A stretch of DNA of 64,000 nt from Bacillus sp. N1-1 (GCF_009818105.1 NZ_CP046564.1:2418001-2482000), one strand, 5' to 3'; positions 10,627 through 19,785 are shown, counted from the stretch's first letter. Numbers and translations are program-made. The notes: generated by a model from the sequence alone, not told the origin.

Positions 10627-10660
10627 ATGGGTGAGGATACAACCGGGTATCCTCACCCAT
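10627..10660. terminator. Bidirectional terminator
   Basis: Perfect 14-base stem ATGGGTGAGGATAC / GTATCCTCACCCAT with a 6-base loop, between two convergent genes. T-rich sequence follows on the plus strand. Confidence 0.85.
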
Positions 10661-10669
10661 TCTTCATAT

Positions 10670-12133
10670 TCACATGCCCTCTTTTCGATATTCACCAGGT
10701 GTTTTCCCAGTGGATTCTTTAAAAACCCGGCTAAAATAATTCGGGCTTTTAAAACCTACATGACTTGCAATGGACTGAATGGATTCTTCTGTTGAGGTGA
10801 GTAGCTCTTTCGCTTTATAGATACGTGTTGAACTTAGTATTTCACGAAACGATCGACCGTACTTTTTTGTTAAGGTGTGACTTAAGTAAGCTGGATTACG
10901 AAGCACATGATCCGCTACTTCATTTAATGTAAGAGCGGGATCATGATAATGATCATCAATGTAAGTTAAGGTTTCTTCAATGACATTTCTTTTTAAAACA
11001 GGACGAAAGTCAACTGATTCATGTAGAAGCTGCGTAAGAAATAGGATCAAATCTTGAACGATGCGATAAAGAATAGGACTGTATAAAATCGATTCAAACA
11101 CCTCTTTATATAAGGCTTCACTTCGATTATCGGTCATTCCTTTACGAATCATAAATCTTCTTATTTGAGCTAGGATACTCGTTAAGCGTGTTCGCAAAAG
11201 TCCTGGCTCTGGATAAGGAGATTCCATGCCATAAAAGTGCTCATACATCCAATTTTTCAATTCTTCGATACGACTTTCCTCAAGCATATAAACCCAATGA
11301 CGCTGTTCTGTTAACGTTAGAAAAGGATCAATATCATGCCACTCCTCGTCTTGATCGGAATGAAGAACTTGTTGATAACCAGTAAAAAAAGATACCTCCA
11401 TTACCTTTCGTAATTTCATATAAATTTGATGCAAGGAATGCTCGGTCATTCCTTGATGCACTGCAATTACAATGGAGTCTCCATTCATCTGCTCCCACTC
11501 ACGTAAAAACCGCTGCGCCTGATGAATAGGTTCATGTATCAGTTGGTCAAAAACAAGGACAATTCGATCCGTTGTTGAGAAAACAAGTGGCGTAGATGAA
11601 AAGTTAAACTGATCAATAAATTGGCGTAACTCACTGAGAAAGCCTCTTTCCTCCGTTTTCATTAAGTAAACTGGAGCGCGATAAGCCAATTGATCATCAA
11701 TAAACAAGGATTTATACCAAAGTGTTTGGTGTAACTCTTCCCCTTTCTCTTTCCTTTTGAAATCCGCAACATTCCGAAAGGCTTTCTGTAAAGAGGTCTT
11801 TATTTTCAAGGGTGAGAGCGGTTTCACAATTAAGTCTAATGCGCCGATTTCAATCGCTTCTGTTGCTTTTTCAAAAGTTGGCTCGGCTGTTACTGCAATC
11901 ACTTCCGTTGTGTAACGATCAATAAACGTTTTCATAAGATTCCATTTATCCCGAGGGACCATGTCCAATTCAATGAAAAGAATATCAGGTAACTCTTTTT
12001 CTAAAACCTTCATAACCTCTGTCAACTGATTAACCGTTTCGACTGATGAAATAGGAAATGAATACTTTGAGATTAACCATTTCAATCCGATTAGCTCCTG
12101 GGAATCACGATCTCCAACCACTAGTTTGTACAT
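10670..12133 (-). CDS. AraC-type response regulator with atypical receiver
   Basis: 487 residues: a CheY-like receiver (about 1-125), a central 230-residue linker domain, and a C-terminal AraC double helix-turn-helix (about 385-487, with SHVGFKSPNYFSRVFKE and the closing KTPGEYRKE). The layout matches YesN-type regulators of Bacillales. The receiver keeps VGDRD (acid pair) and the late lysine (VKPLSP). Where the phospho-Asp should stand it reads FIELDMVP, with D three residues before the Pro rather than four. No sensor kinase gene lies beside it. It may be an orphan regulator that does not depend on standard phosphorylation. Confidence 0.85.
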   Translation of the reverse strand: MYKLVVGDRDSQELIGLKWLISKYSFPISSVETVNQLTEVMKVLEKELPDILFIELDMVPRDKWNLMKTFIDRYTTEVIAVTAEPTFEKATEAIEIGALDLIVKPLSPLKIKTSLQKAFRNVADFKRKEKGEELHQTLWYKSLFIDDQLAYRAPVYLMKTEERGFLSELRQFIDQFNFSSTPLVFSTTDRIVLVFDQLIHEPIHQAQRFLREWEQMNGDSIVIAVHQGMTEHSLHQIYMKLRKVMEVSFFTGYQQVLHSDQDEEWHDIDPFLTLTEQRHWVYMLEESRIEELKNWMYEHFYGMESPYPEPGLLRTRLTSILAQIRRFMIRKGMTDNRSEALYKEVFESILYSPILYRIVQDLILFLTQLLHESVDFRPVLKRNVIEETLTYIDDHYHDPALTLNEVADHVLRNPAYLSHTLTKKYGRSFREILSSTRIYKAKELLTSTEESIQSIASHVGFKSPNYFSRVFKESTGKTPGEYRKEGM

Positions 12134-12273
12134 AAGTCATTTGCCTGCTTCCTCTATTCCATTTTCATTCACACAGAAGAGATTCTTTTATTTGTCTCCT
12201 CTATCCCTTTTATTTTGTCAAAACAGATAAGAAACCTCAATATTTTTTCTTCCGTTCATTTACGTACCTAAAC

Positions 12274-12306
12274 AAAAAAAGGACTTGCTATGCAGCAATG
12301 ATCCTT
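12274..12306 (-). terminator. Terminator of the 12.3 kb gene
   Basis: On the minus strand GGA-TTGCT ... AGCAA-TCC pairs with small mismatches and is followed by seven Ts. Confidence 0.75.
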
Positions 12307-12312
12307 ATCTCG

Positions 12313-12861
12313 TTAGCGAGCTTTCTCTCCATTACCAAGTACAGCTGTAACGCCCCAAACCTTATCGTATGCCCCATATCCATTTAATCCAATATCGAGG
12401 TCATGGAAATAACGATGAAGTTTTTGAACATCTCCTGTAGCACCATGTTCAATATAGTGTAAGGCAATGAGTTTAATGTCCTGTAGGTCTTGATTGAGCT
12501 TTCCTTTTTCCTCTTTCGAATAAACATTAACGACTGACACTATTTCAATCGCTTTGTCAGTTTGATCTGCATGATTGAGCTTTGATATTTCACCAAATCC
12601 AGTCGTTTGATTGTAAAACGCATGTGTCGAAGCAACAAAAGCATTCACATTGTCATATGCGAGATCATTCGAAAGCGCTGACGCAATTTTTTCAATATCC
12701 TCTTCCCCGTAATCTGGTCGATCCTCTATAGGAGGAGCAATCCATTCTTTACTCACAGAGAGTGCGCGCTCGTTAACCGAAAAAAGGACATAGATGGTAA
12801 TGGCAAGACTCGCTATCGTCGCTAGACCAAGCAAAATAAATTTCGCTTTTGTAGTAATCAA
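12313..12861 (-). CDS. Membrane-anchored protein, paralogue of the upstream gene
   Basis: About 182 residues: one N-terminal membrane helix, then an extracytoplasmic domain. The motif FYNQTTGFGEI and the C-terminal LHRYFHDLDIGLNGYG recur in the neighbouring upstream protein, so the two are tandem paralogues. The TTG start is chosen because GGAGG lies seven bases ahead; longer readings lack a site. I do not recognise a named family. A hairpin terminator separates it from its paralogue, so it may have its own promoter. Confidence 0.75.
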   Translation of the reverse strand: MITTKAKFILLGLATIASLAITIYVLFSVNERALSVSKEWIAPPIEDRPDYGEEDIEKIASALSNDLAYDNVNAFVASTHAFYNQTTGFGEISKLNHADQTDKAIEIVSVVNVYSKEEKGKLNQDLQDIKLIALHYIEHGATGDVQKLHRYFHDLDIGLNGYGAYDKVWGVTAVLGNGEKAR

Positions 12862-12907
12862 AACATCGCCTCCATTCTTATATTGAAAGAAACGTTGTCT
12901 TAACGAC

Positions 12908-12947
12908 ACAAAAGCGATATCTCATTTCTGATTGATATCGCTTTTGT
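12908..12947. terminator. Terminator between the paralogous pair
   Basis: Perfect 14-base arms ACAAAAGCGATATC / GATATCGCTTTTGT; T-rich ends on both strands. Confidence 0.8.
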
Positions 12948-12975
12948 TTATACGGAATCAGAGAAGCTCCACACC

Positions 12976-13464
12976 TTAATGATCTCCTAAGGTTTCGGTT
13001 AACCCAAACGTATCCTCGTGATCATAGTTGTTCAGAGCTTTGTCGAGATCATGAAAGTACCGATGAAGTGCACGAACCTCAGTTGTTGTAAGGGTTTGGC
13101 TAGAAAGTTCCTTTATGGACATTAAGTCTTTTGTTAGATCTTCATGAGCTACCCCGTTTTCTAAAAATACATCAATATAGGCTACGGCAGCAGAGGCTTG
13201 ACGCTCCTGTGCTTCTAGATCCATAGGACGGTCAATCATCCCGTAGCCCGTTGTTCGATTGTAAAAAGCATGAAAATCCGCAATGAATTCTTCTACTTGC
13301 TCGTATTCTGCTGGGAAAGAAGCGGCAGACACTTGATAATCATTCTCCTCAACCTTTGTCCCATTTACCTCGGTGTGAAGTGAGAAAATATAAATATAGA
13401 GAGCCGCGAATGTTGCAGCAACGAGGAGACTGATTATGGAAAACATCACTTTCGCTTGATCCAT
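12976..13464 (-). CDS. Membrane-anchored protein, second paralogue
   Basis: About 162 residues. An N-terminal membrane helix (residues 8-27) precedes an extracytoplasmic part with FYNRTTGYGMIDRP and the C-terminal LHRYFHDLDKALNNYDHED. Conserved His/Asp residues in HRYFHDLD suggest structural or metal-binding roles, but nothing more can be said. GGGGGA seven bases before the ATG fixes the start. It lies 40 bases downstream of the MerR/DUF3967 gene and may be cotranscribed with it. Confidence 0.75.
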   Translation of the reverse strand: MDQAKVMFSIISLLVAATFAALYIYIFSLHTEVNGTKVEENDYQVSAASFPAEYEQVEEFIADFHAFYNRTTGYGMIDRPMDLEAQERQASAAVAYIDVFLENGVAHEDLTKDLMSIKELSSQTLTTTEVRALHRYFHDLDKALNNYDHEDTFGLTETLGDH

Positions 13465-13504
13465 TTCATCTTCCCCCATTCGAATTTCTCTCTACTCTAA
13501 TTCT

Positions 13505-14191
13505 TTATTTAGCAAAACCGAAAATATTTTTGATTTTAGTAACGCCCCACTTCGGATCATGTGCTCTGCTTTCGTCCCGGAAACGATCCTGCACAACTGC
13601 CATTAGTCTTTCTTCTCGCGCCGACATCTGTTCATCAGCAATTTGTCTTTCTTTCGTTACTTCAAATTGATAGAATTCACGTTCGTCGACTGAAACATCA
13701 GCTAAGTGATCGATTTTCTTACCAATCGCATTTAGCTCCATTTGGTTAATGGATGCGTGTGCGTCTGAAGCAGTGGCGATTTCTTCATGAACAATTTCAT
13801 GAACTTGATGAACGATATCTTTTTCCAAGCGCTTAACGGTTTCATCCATACTAAGAAGTTTTTTTACTTCTTCTGATTCAACAAAAGAAACAATTTTGGA
13901 TAAAGAAGTCTGAATATCTACTTGCTCAATAGGCTCGCTAGGCGGCGTTTTTTCTGCTTCCTTTCCCTGTAGTTCTAACGTATTGATAATGACTTCATCG
14001 GCAGCATGACTTTCTTTCATGTTTTTAATTAATTGAAGGACTTCAATATCACCAATTGTATACGTACGGGCATTGTTTTCATCACGTGGAATCGTTAGAA
14101 ATGGCGCAAATTGCTCTTCCCATAATTTCAATGTATGACGAGACACATTCAACATGGAAGCCACCCTGGAAATCATCATTGTATTATTCAT
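13505..14191 (-). CDS. MerR-type regulator with C-terminal DUF3967-like region
   Basis: 228 residues. The N-terminal MerR winged helix-turn-helix (about 5-70) reads ISRVASMLNVSRHTLKLWEE and YTIGDIEVLQLIKNMK. A long helical, probably coiled-coil middle (95-195) is rich in Glu. The C-terminal segment DPKWGVTKIKNIFGF is typical of DUF3967 proteins. Such Bacillales proteins resemble RacA-like DNA-binding proteins. Start supported by GGAGG ten bases upstream. Probably heads a unit with the 12.98 kb gene. Confidence 0.8.
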   Translation of the reverse strand: MNNTMMISRVASMLNVSRHTLKLWEEQFAPFLTIPRDENNARTYTIGDIEVLQLIKNMKESHAADEVIINTLELQGKEAEKTPPSEPIEQVDIQTSLSKIVSFVESEEVKKLLSMDETVKRLEKDIVHQVHEIVHEEIATASDAHASINQMELNAIGKKIDHLADVSVDEREFYQFEVTKERQIADEQMSAREERLMAVVQDRFRDESRAHDPKWGVTKIKNIFGFAK

Positions 14192-14427
14192 CTACATCAT
14201 TCCTCCCCGTTGATTTAATAAAGGTATTCCATGCCCATCTAACTATTTTCCTGCAAGATGACAAAGGTTCTTAAAAACAGTCAGAGACTCTCAGGAAATA
14301 GCGTTAATCTACAAAAGCGCTCGTTTGTTGTAATGTTTTGAAATGGATTATTCGCTTTTCTCGAATTATGACGTGATCTGATCTAGCAGGCTAATTTTGT
14401 CTGTTTTGACTCATTTCCAAACATAAA

Positions 14428-14441
14428 AGAAAGCGTTATCA
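14428..14441. promoter_or_regulatory. cre-like box before the acylase gene
   Basis: AGAAAGCGTTATCA differs from TGNAANCGNTNNCA only at the first base. It lies about 50 bases before the acylase gene, upstream of a TAATAT box at 14458. CcpA control is plausible, not shown. Confidence 0.45.
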
Positions 14442-14489
14442 TAACGAGTTATTATGGTAATATATAGATAAAACGAAATGGGGGAAGTT

Positions 14490-16874
14490 ATGAGTACGGT
14501 TTTTACACCTGTAAAACAGCCTAAGTTACAGAAGAGAAAATGGCCGTATTACCTTACTGGAAGTATCTTATTATTAATGATTCTCGCTTTAGCCATCAGT
14601 TTTTGGTTTGTACAGAGAACAGCTCCTGAAACAAACGGGGAAATCACCTTATCAGGCTTAGAAGGTTCTGTTTCCATTTATCGAGATCGTTCAGGTGTTC
14701 CTCATATTGAGGCCACATCTACAAAGGATTTATTTATGGCTCAAGGATTTGTGACAGCTCAGGACCGCATGTTTCAAATGGACCTAAGTCGTCGTCAAGC
14801 TTCTGGTACACTAAGTGAAGTCATTGGTGAGTCAACGATCGACAATGACAAGTTTTTTCGAACGCTAGGCTTAAGAAGGGCTGCAGAAGATTCTTATACC
14901 GCCTACTCTGATGAGGCAAAGCAAATACTCGAGTGGTATGCAGATGGTGTTAACGCCTATATAACACAAGCAAAAGCGGAGAATTCACTGCCAATTGAAT
15001 TTACACTTGCGGGTTATGAACCAAATGCATGGACACCACTTGACTCTCTTACAATTGGAAAGTATATGGCGTTTGATTTAGGTGGCCATTGGGAAGGTCA
15101 GGCATTTCGCTACTACCTTCTTCAGAATTTCTCAGAAGAAGAAGCAATGGATTTGTTTCCGAGCTATCCTGATGAAGGGTCTACTGTTATTCAAGAAATT
15201 AAAGAAAGTCAGTTAGATATCTCAAAAAGTTTTGCTAAAGCGGTTATCCCTGATCCGTTTAACGGAAGTAATAATTGGGTCGTATCAGGCGAAAAAACCG
15301 CTTCAGGAAAGCCGCTTCTAGCCAATGATCCGCATCTTGGCCTCGGTACGCCTCCTATCTGGTATGAAACACACTTAAATTCTCCAGATTATCAGGTTAG
15401 TGGCGTTATTTTTGCAGGCGTTCCTGGAATTATCGTGGGACGAAACGACTCGATCGCCTGGGGAGTTACAAATGTTGGACCAGATGTTCAGGATCTCTAT
15501 ATTGAAAAAAGAAACCCTGATAATCCCAATGAATTTCAATATAACGATTCATGGGAGGAAGCAGAAGTTCTTGATGAAAGCATACCTGTAAAAGACAGTG
15601 ATCCGATTCCATATGAAGTCGTGATTACACGCCACGGCCCAATTCTTTCAGAATTTGCTCATGACGATCAACCAGATACAGCTTTATCCCTCAGGTGGAC
15701 TGCATTAGATCCCTCAACCGAATTGGAAGCAGTTCTTAAGATCGATCAAGCGTCTAACTGGGAAGAATTTAAGGAAGCGCTAACTTCTTTTCATACGCCC
15801 GCTCAAAATTTTGTGTTTGCTTCCACTGACGGAACAATTGCTTACCGAGCAAATGGACTCATTCCGATTCGTAAAAATGGCGATAGCATGCTGCCAGTCC
15901 CTGGTTGGAACGGTGACTATGAATGGGAAGGTTATATACCCTGGGAAGAACTTCCGACAATCGTTAATCCGGATGAAGGGTTCATTTCTACCGCAAATAA
16001 TAAAATTACAACAGATGACTACCCCTATCACATCACCCATACGTGGGCTCAACCTTATCGTCAGGATCGCATTCGAGAAGTATTAATTGACGGAAATAAC
16101 CTTGACGCTCAGGATATGATGAACCTTCAAAATGATTTCGTGAATTTACAGGGAAAGGAGCTCACCCCCCTATTAACAAAGGAACTTCATAAAGAAAACT
16201 TGACCTCAGTGGAAAAAGACGCTCTCTCAATTCTTCATGAATGGAACTATATCGATGGTAGAGATGAAGCCGCTCCGCTTCTCTTTCATTTATGGTTAGT
16301 GGAGATGGAAAAGGTGCTATTTGATGGAAAGATTGACAAAGAAATGATGCCCCTTTTCGATGGAAAAAGTCAAGTCGTTGACCAGCTCATTAGACGAGCT
16401 GTGAATGGTGAAGAAGGACCTTGGATGGAGAAGTCTGGGGGATTTCAACCCGTAGTAACGAAATCCTATCAAGCTGCCGTTGATCGCGCAGTTTCATTAC
16501 AAGGACATACACCCAAGAAATGGGCGTGGGGAACTTTCCATTCCGTGCCATTTGAACATCCTCTTAGTGCGATAAAGCCATTAAATCTTCTCTTCAATCC
16601 AGAAGTGAACGCCATGGGAGGTAGCCGCGTAACAGTTGGCGCTGCAGGTTGGAATTCATCAACCGGTACGGTTAACCACGGAGCACCCTGGCGAGGCGTC
16701 ACGGATTTAGCCAATATGGAAACAAGCTATAACGTTATATCGCCTGGTCAATCTGGTTACGTATTTAGTGAATGGTACGACAATCAAATTGATGATTGGG
16801 TAAATGGACGTTACCACGAAACGAAGATGAGCGGTTATGAAGAAAACGCGAAGCATCTTATTCTTAAACCATAA
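14490..16874 (+). CDS. Penicillin-acylase-family amidohydrolase (Ntn hydrolase)
   Basis: 794 residues. An N-terminal membrane helix (about 20-45) anchors or exports it. The alpha-chain-like part has DRMFQMDLSRR and precedes the autocatalytic site NGSNNWVVSG, where Ser260 would become the N-terminal nucleophile of the beta chain. GGTPPIWYE-type and HGPILS motifs follow. The family hydrolyses amide bonds of penicillins or acyl-homoserine lactones; the substrate cannot be told from sequence. Start ATG 14490 has GGGGGA close upstream. A strong terminator follows. Confidence 0.9.
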   Translation: MSTVFTPVKQPKLQKRKWPYYLTGSILLLMILALAISFWFVQRTAPETNGEITLSGLEGSVSIYRDRSGVPHIEATSTKDLFMAQGFVTAQDRMFQMDLSRRQASGTLSEVIGESTIDNDKFFRTLGLRRAAEDSYTAYSDEAKQILEWYADGVNAYITQAKAENSLPIEFTLAGYEPNAWTPLDSLTIGKYMAFDLGGHWEGQAFRYYLLQNFSEEEAMDLFPSYPDEGSTVIQEIKESQLDISKSFAKAVIPDPFNGSNNWVVSGEKTASGKPLLANDPHLGLGTPPIWYETHLNSPDYQVSGVIFAGVPGIIVGRNDSIAWGVTNVGPDVQDLYIEKRNPDNPNEFQYNDSWEEAEVLDESIPVKDSDPIPYEVVITRHGPILSEFAHDDQPDTALSLRWTALDPSTELEAVLKIDQASNWEEFKEALTSFHTPAQNFVFASTDGTIAYRANGLIPIRKNGDSMLPVPGWNGDYEWEGYIPWEELPTIVNPDEGFISTANNKITTDDYPYHITHTWAQPYRQDRIREVLIDGNNLDAQDMMNLQNDFVNLQGKELTPLLTKELHKENLTSVEKDALSILHEWNYIDGRDEAAPLLFHLWLVEMEKVLFDGKIDKEMMPLFDGKSQVVDQLIRRAVNGEEGPWMEKSGGFQPVVTKSYQAAVDRAVSLQGHTPKKWAWGTFHSVPFEHPLSAIKPLNLLFNPEVNAMGGSRVTVGAAGWNSSTGTVNHGAPWRGVTDLANMETSYNVISPGQSGYVFSEWYDNQIDDWVNGRYHETKMSGYEENAKHLILKP

Positions 16875-16875
16875 C

Positions 16876-16910
16876 AAAAGGCTCTCTCAAATGAATGAGA
16901 GAGCCTTTTT
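16876..16910. terminator. Bidirectional terminator
   Basis: AAAAGGCTCTCTCA / TGAGAGAGCCTTTT with a 5-base loop; T-run on the plus strand. It separates the convergent acylase and ilvE genes. Confidence 0.9.
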
Positions 16911-16915
16911 GTTTG

Positions 16916-17983
16916 CTATTTTACGGATACGGTCCAATTTTGTGTATCTTCTAACTTCCCTGTTTGAATACCTGTAATGGTGTCATACAAACTCTGAGAA
17001 AGTTCACCTATTTCATGATTGTTAATAACCATTTTCTTACCTTGCCAGTTGAGTTCTCCTACTGGTGAAATGACGGCAGCCGTTCCAGTACCAAATGCTT
17101 CCTCAAGCTGTCCCTTTTGCGACAGCTCATACAGCTCTTCAATAGACACCTTTCTTTCAGTGACTGAAATATCCCATTTCTTTAACAATTCAATAACGGA
17201 CATTCTTGTAATGCCGTGTAGAATGCTACCGTTTAATTCTGGCGTAACAACTTCTCCATTAATCTTAAAGAAGATATTCATGCTCCCCACTTCTTCAATA
17301 TAACGCTTTTCAACTCCGTCAAGCCAAAGAACATCTGCATTTCCGTCTTTATAGGCTTTCGCCTGCGCTTGATAAGCGGATGAATAGTTTCCGGCAGTTT
17401 TTGCCATTCCTGTTCCGCCTTTAACAGCTCTAGTGAATTTATCTTCTACGCTAATTTTCACTGGTGTTAAGCCACCAGAAAAATAAGAGCCAACTGGTGA
17501 AAGAATGATCATTAATTTGTACGTATTTGAAGGAGCAACAGATAAATTTGGCTCCGTTGCAATAATATACGGGCGTACATAAAGCGATGTTCCCGGAGTC
17601 GATGGTACCCAATCTTGCTCAATGTGAATCAATTCTTTTAAGTAACCCATCACACGTTCCTCATCAATTGGAGGGATGCTCAATCGGTCGCTTGAAAGAT
17701 TCAAGCGCTGCAAATTTTTCTCTGGTCTAAATAAAAGGATACGATCGTCAGAACGGTAGGCTTTTAAACCTTCAAAAACCGTTTGACCGTAGTGAAAAAT
17801 CATCGCAGCAGGATCAAGAGTAATTGGCTCATAAGGAATGATGCGTGGCTCAAACCACCCTTTATCGGTTTCATAATCCATTACAAACATATGGTCGGTA
17901 AACGTTCTTCCAAAAGGGATCTGATCCTTTTCAGGCTTCGCTTTTAAATTCGTACTTTTAACAATTTCTAAATCTGTACTCAT
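16916..17983 (-). CDS. ilvE: Branched-chain amino acid aminotransferase
   Basis: 355 residues, fold-type IV PLP enzyme. It interconverts Leu/Ile/Val and their 2-oxo acids with glutamate/2-oxoglutarate. Motifs are HYGQTVFEGLKAYR, the region around the PLP lysine (GTGMAKTAGNYSSAYQAQ), VEEVGSMNIFF-like EEVGSMNIFF, and TGTAAVISPVGEL. AAGGAG eight bases before the ATG. It is closest to the large Bacillus isozymes (YbgE/YwaA). No T-box motif was found upstream. Confidence 0.95.
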   Translation of the reverse strand: MSTDLEIVKSTNLKAKPEKDQIPFGRTFTDHMFVMDYETDKGWFEPRIIPYEPITLDPAAMIFHYGQTVFEGLKAYRSDDRILLFRPEKNLQRLNLSSDRLSIPPIDEERVMGYLKELIHIEQDWVPSTPGTSLYVRPYIIATEPNLSVAPSNTYKLMIILSPVGSYFSGGLTPVKISVEDKFTRAVKGGTGMAKTAGNYSSAYQAQAKAYKDGNADVLWLDGVEKRYIEEVGSMNIFFKINGEVVTPELNGSILHGITRMSVIELLKKWDISVTERKVSIEELYELSQKGQLEEAFGTGTAAVISPVGELNWQGKKMVINNHEIGELSQSLYDTITGIQTGKLEDTQNWTVSVK

Positions 17984-18359
17984 GGCCAGGACTCCTTACT
18001 CATTTAAAATAATATTCATAACTTATGTTCCTTCCACTTGAAGGCAGCTTACTATTTATCTATTGTACTGCCAAACTCTATCGAATTAAAGCTTTATAGT
18101 ACAGAAAGATGAAAAAATTCAGTAAAAGATGTTTTTCTTCATAACTTTTTTATCTTTCAACGCATTTTAGTAAATTCGACTGCTTCACTCAAAAAAAAGA
18201 TATTCTTTATTCACTTTTTTGTAAACGATACCAAACAAACAATAGCACCATTTTAGTTTTCAAGACTTTGTTTTCTCGTTTACGATTAGTGAATTTACTA
18301 TTGCAACTGATGTCTTTTTCACGTAAATTAGTCAAGTATGTTTATTAGGAGGTCTCATC
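17984..18359. other. Divergent promoter region ilvE / acetate transporter
   Basis: About 375 AT-rich bases. It holds a consensus cre box at 18220 and two copies of a TTTACGAT-like element (18221 inverted, 18277 direct). No small ORF with a ribosome binding site was found. Confidence 0.5.
18220..18233. promoter_or_regulatory. cre box upstream of the YaaH-type transporter
   Basis: TGTAAACGATACCA matches TGNAANCGNTNNCA at all fixed positions, about 130 bases before the transporter start. That distance would suit activation or repression by CcpA. Confidence 0.7.
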
Positions 18360-18983
18360 ATGAATCAAACACAAAACACGCAGCGCGTGCAAATGGTAAC
18401 AGCAGACCCATCGGCTATTGGACTGTTTGGTCTTGCAATGGTTACGCTTGTGGCATCATCAGCTAAACTAGGTTGGACAGACGGTGTATCCTTTGTTCTA
18501 CCATGGGCGATTTTTCTAGGTGGAATTGCTCAGCTTATTGCTAGTTTCCTCGATGCCAAACACAATAACACGTTTGGAACGACTGCCTTCGCAGCTTTTG
18601 GTCTATTTTGGCTAGGTGTCGGTACATCCTGGTTAATTCAATTCGGTGTTTTTGGCGATGCAGCGGCGGCGGCTGTTGATCCAAAACAATTAGGCATTGC
18701 ATATATCGGATATTTGATCTTCAGTGTCTTTATGACAGTGGGTGCGATGGAAACACATAAAGTTCTTTTCTTTATTTTTGTCTTTATTGATTTCTTATTT
18801 ATCGGACTTACATTCTCTACTTTAGGAATTTTCCCTGAAGGAATGCACTTCTTAGCCGCAATTGCTGAGTTCTGTATTGCAATCTTGAGTTTCTACGGTT
18901 CAGCTGCTAGCGTATTAAATACCCATTTCGGCAAGGTGACACTACCTGTCGGAAAGCCTTTTGGTATTTTCAAGCAGGCTTAG
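18360..18983 (+). CDS. GPR1/FUN34/YaaH-family acetate transporter
   Basis: 207 residues with six hydrophobic segments, typical of the SatP/YaaH acetate-succinate channel family. The family signature near the N-terminus appears as ADPSAIGLFGLA (usual form NPxPLGLxG, slightly diverged). AGGAGG seven bases before the ATG. A terminator follows, so it is a single gene. With a cre box upstream, a role in acetate uptake or release during carbon overflow is likely. Confidence 0.9.
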   Translation: MNQTQNTQRVQMVTADPSAIGLFGLAMVTLVASSAKLGWTDGVSFVLPWAIFLGGIAQLIASFLDAKHNNTFGTTAFAAFGLFWLGVGTSWLIQFGVFGDAAAAAVDPKQLGIAYIGYLIFSVFMTVGAMETHKVLFFIFVFIDFLFIGLTFSTLGIFPEGMHFLAAIAEFCIAILSFYGSAASVLNTHFGKVTLPVGKPFGIFKQA

Positions 18984-18985
18984 TA

Positions 18986-19024
18986 TAAAAGACAGATGAA
19001 AGTTAACTTTCATCTGTCTTTTTT
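18986..19024. terminator. Terminator after the YaaH-type gene
   Basis: AAAAGACAGATGAAAGTT / AACTTTCATCTGTCTTTT, an 18-base perfect palindrome followed by Ts. Confidence 0.9.
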
Positions 19025-19054
19025 GTATCACTATTTGCTTTTTGAACGAGCTTA

Positions 19055-19165
19055 TTATGCTAAACCACCATCTTTCCGACGCTTTCCAAGTAAATGAGCA
19101 TTCTCTTTGCCCTCTAATCTTAAATCAGAATCTTTCAACCCATGAAAATGATTTTTTTGTTTCAT
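19055..19165 (-). CDS. Possible small basic protein (36 aa)
   Basis: A 36-codon reading frame not touching any neighbour: begins MKQKNHFHGLKDSD and ends HLLGKRRKDGGLA. GGTGA lies six bases before the ATG, a weak site. The highly charged composition is typical of small spore or stress proteins of Bacillaceae, but I do not recognise a family. It is the only coding-like content of the 300-base gap between the two neighbouring genes. Confidence 0.35.
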   Translation of the reverse strand: MKQKNHFHGLKDSDLRLEGKENAHLLGKRRKDGGLA

Positions 19166-19295
19166 ACTGTTTCACCATGATGAGTTAGGTAAATTTTCAA
19201 CATATAACCCCATTAGTTTACAATAATATCATTATGTAAAAGTTGTTCTTTCTTGAAATTATTTAGCGCATTTAGAAGATTTTGTATTCGACGAA

Positions 19296-19330
19296 TAAAA
19301 TAGAGGCAAAGGATCCAGATCCCAAGCCTC
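19296..19330 (-). terminator. Terminator of the DUF6376-like lipoprotein gene
   Basis: On the minus strand GAGGC-tt-GGGATC / GGATCC-ttt-GCCTC forms an interrupted stem followed by TATTTTATT. Confidence 0.7.
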
Positions 19331-19341
19331 ACCAGCTGTTC

Positions 19342-19785
19342 TTATTCATTTAACTGATTAATCTGATCAATGACATCATTAATCTCTGTTAAAGTTTGAA
19401 ATGCCTCCGTATTTTCAACCATCGAAGGATCCAAATTTCCATCTTCTATATTCTTTAAAAATTGATCAATTGTATTCAAAGCTTTTTCATTTCGATCAAC
19501 AATGTTTTGATGGAGTTCCGCTCCAACTTTCGGCGCTTCTAACTTGTTAAATTCCTGTATATCTTTCTTCATCTCTTCAAGTCGACTTTCAAATTTATTC
19601 AATGCCTGTTCATCATTAATCGCCTGTTTGGCTAAAGTAGGAGCTTCATTCGCAAAATCACTCGCCTCACTAGCGTATTCACGTGCCTCATCGACATAGT
19701 TTAGCGTACTGTTCACATCCTCGAGAAAAGAACAGCCTCCGAGAAATAAGATTGTCGTAACAAAAACGATCGCTATTTTCTTCAT
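19342..19785 (-). CDS. DUF6376-like lipoprotein
   Basis: 147 residues with a lipoprotein signal: MKKIAIVFVTTILFLGGC places the lipid-bearing Cys at residue 18. The mature part is helical and Glu/Asn-rich, with SFLEDVNSTLNYVDEA and EFNKLEAPKVG, which I recall from the Bacillus DUF6376 family. GGGAGG seven bases before the ATG fixes the start; a longer reading is not supported. Located on the outer face of the membrane. Function unknown. Confidence 0.8.
   Translation of the reverse strand: MKKIAIVFVTTILFLGGCSFLEDVNSTLNYVDEAREYASEASDFANEAPTLAKQAINDEQALNKFESRLEEMKKDIQEFNKLEAPKVGAELHQNIVDRNEKALNTIDQFLKNIEDGNLDPSMVENTEAFQTLTEINDVIDQINQLNE

Noticed and set aside
17984-18359. T-box riboswitch before ilvE
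   Set aside because: The TGGNACCGCG T-box sequence is absent on the minus strand.
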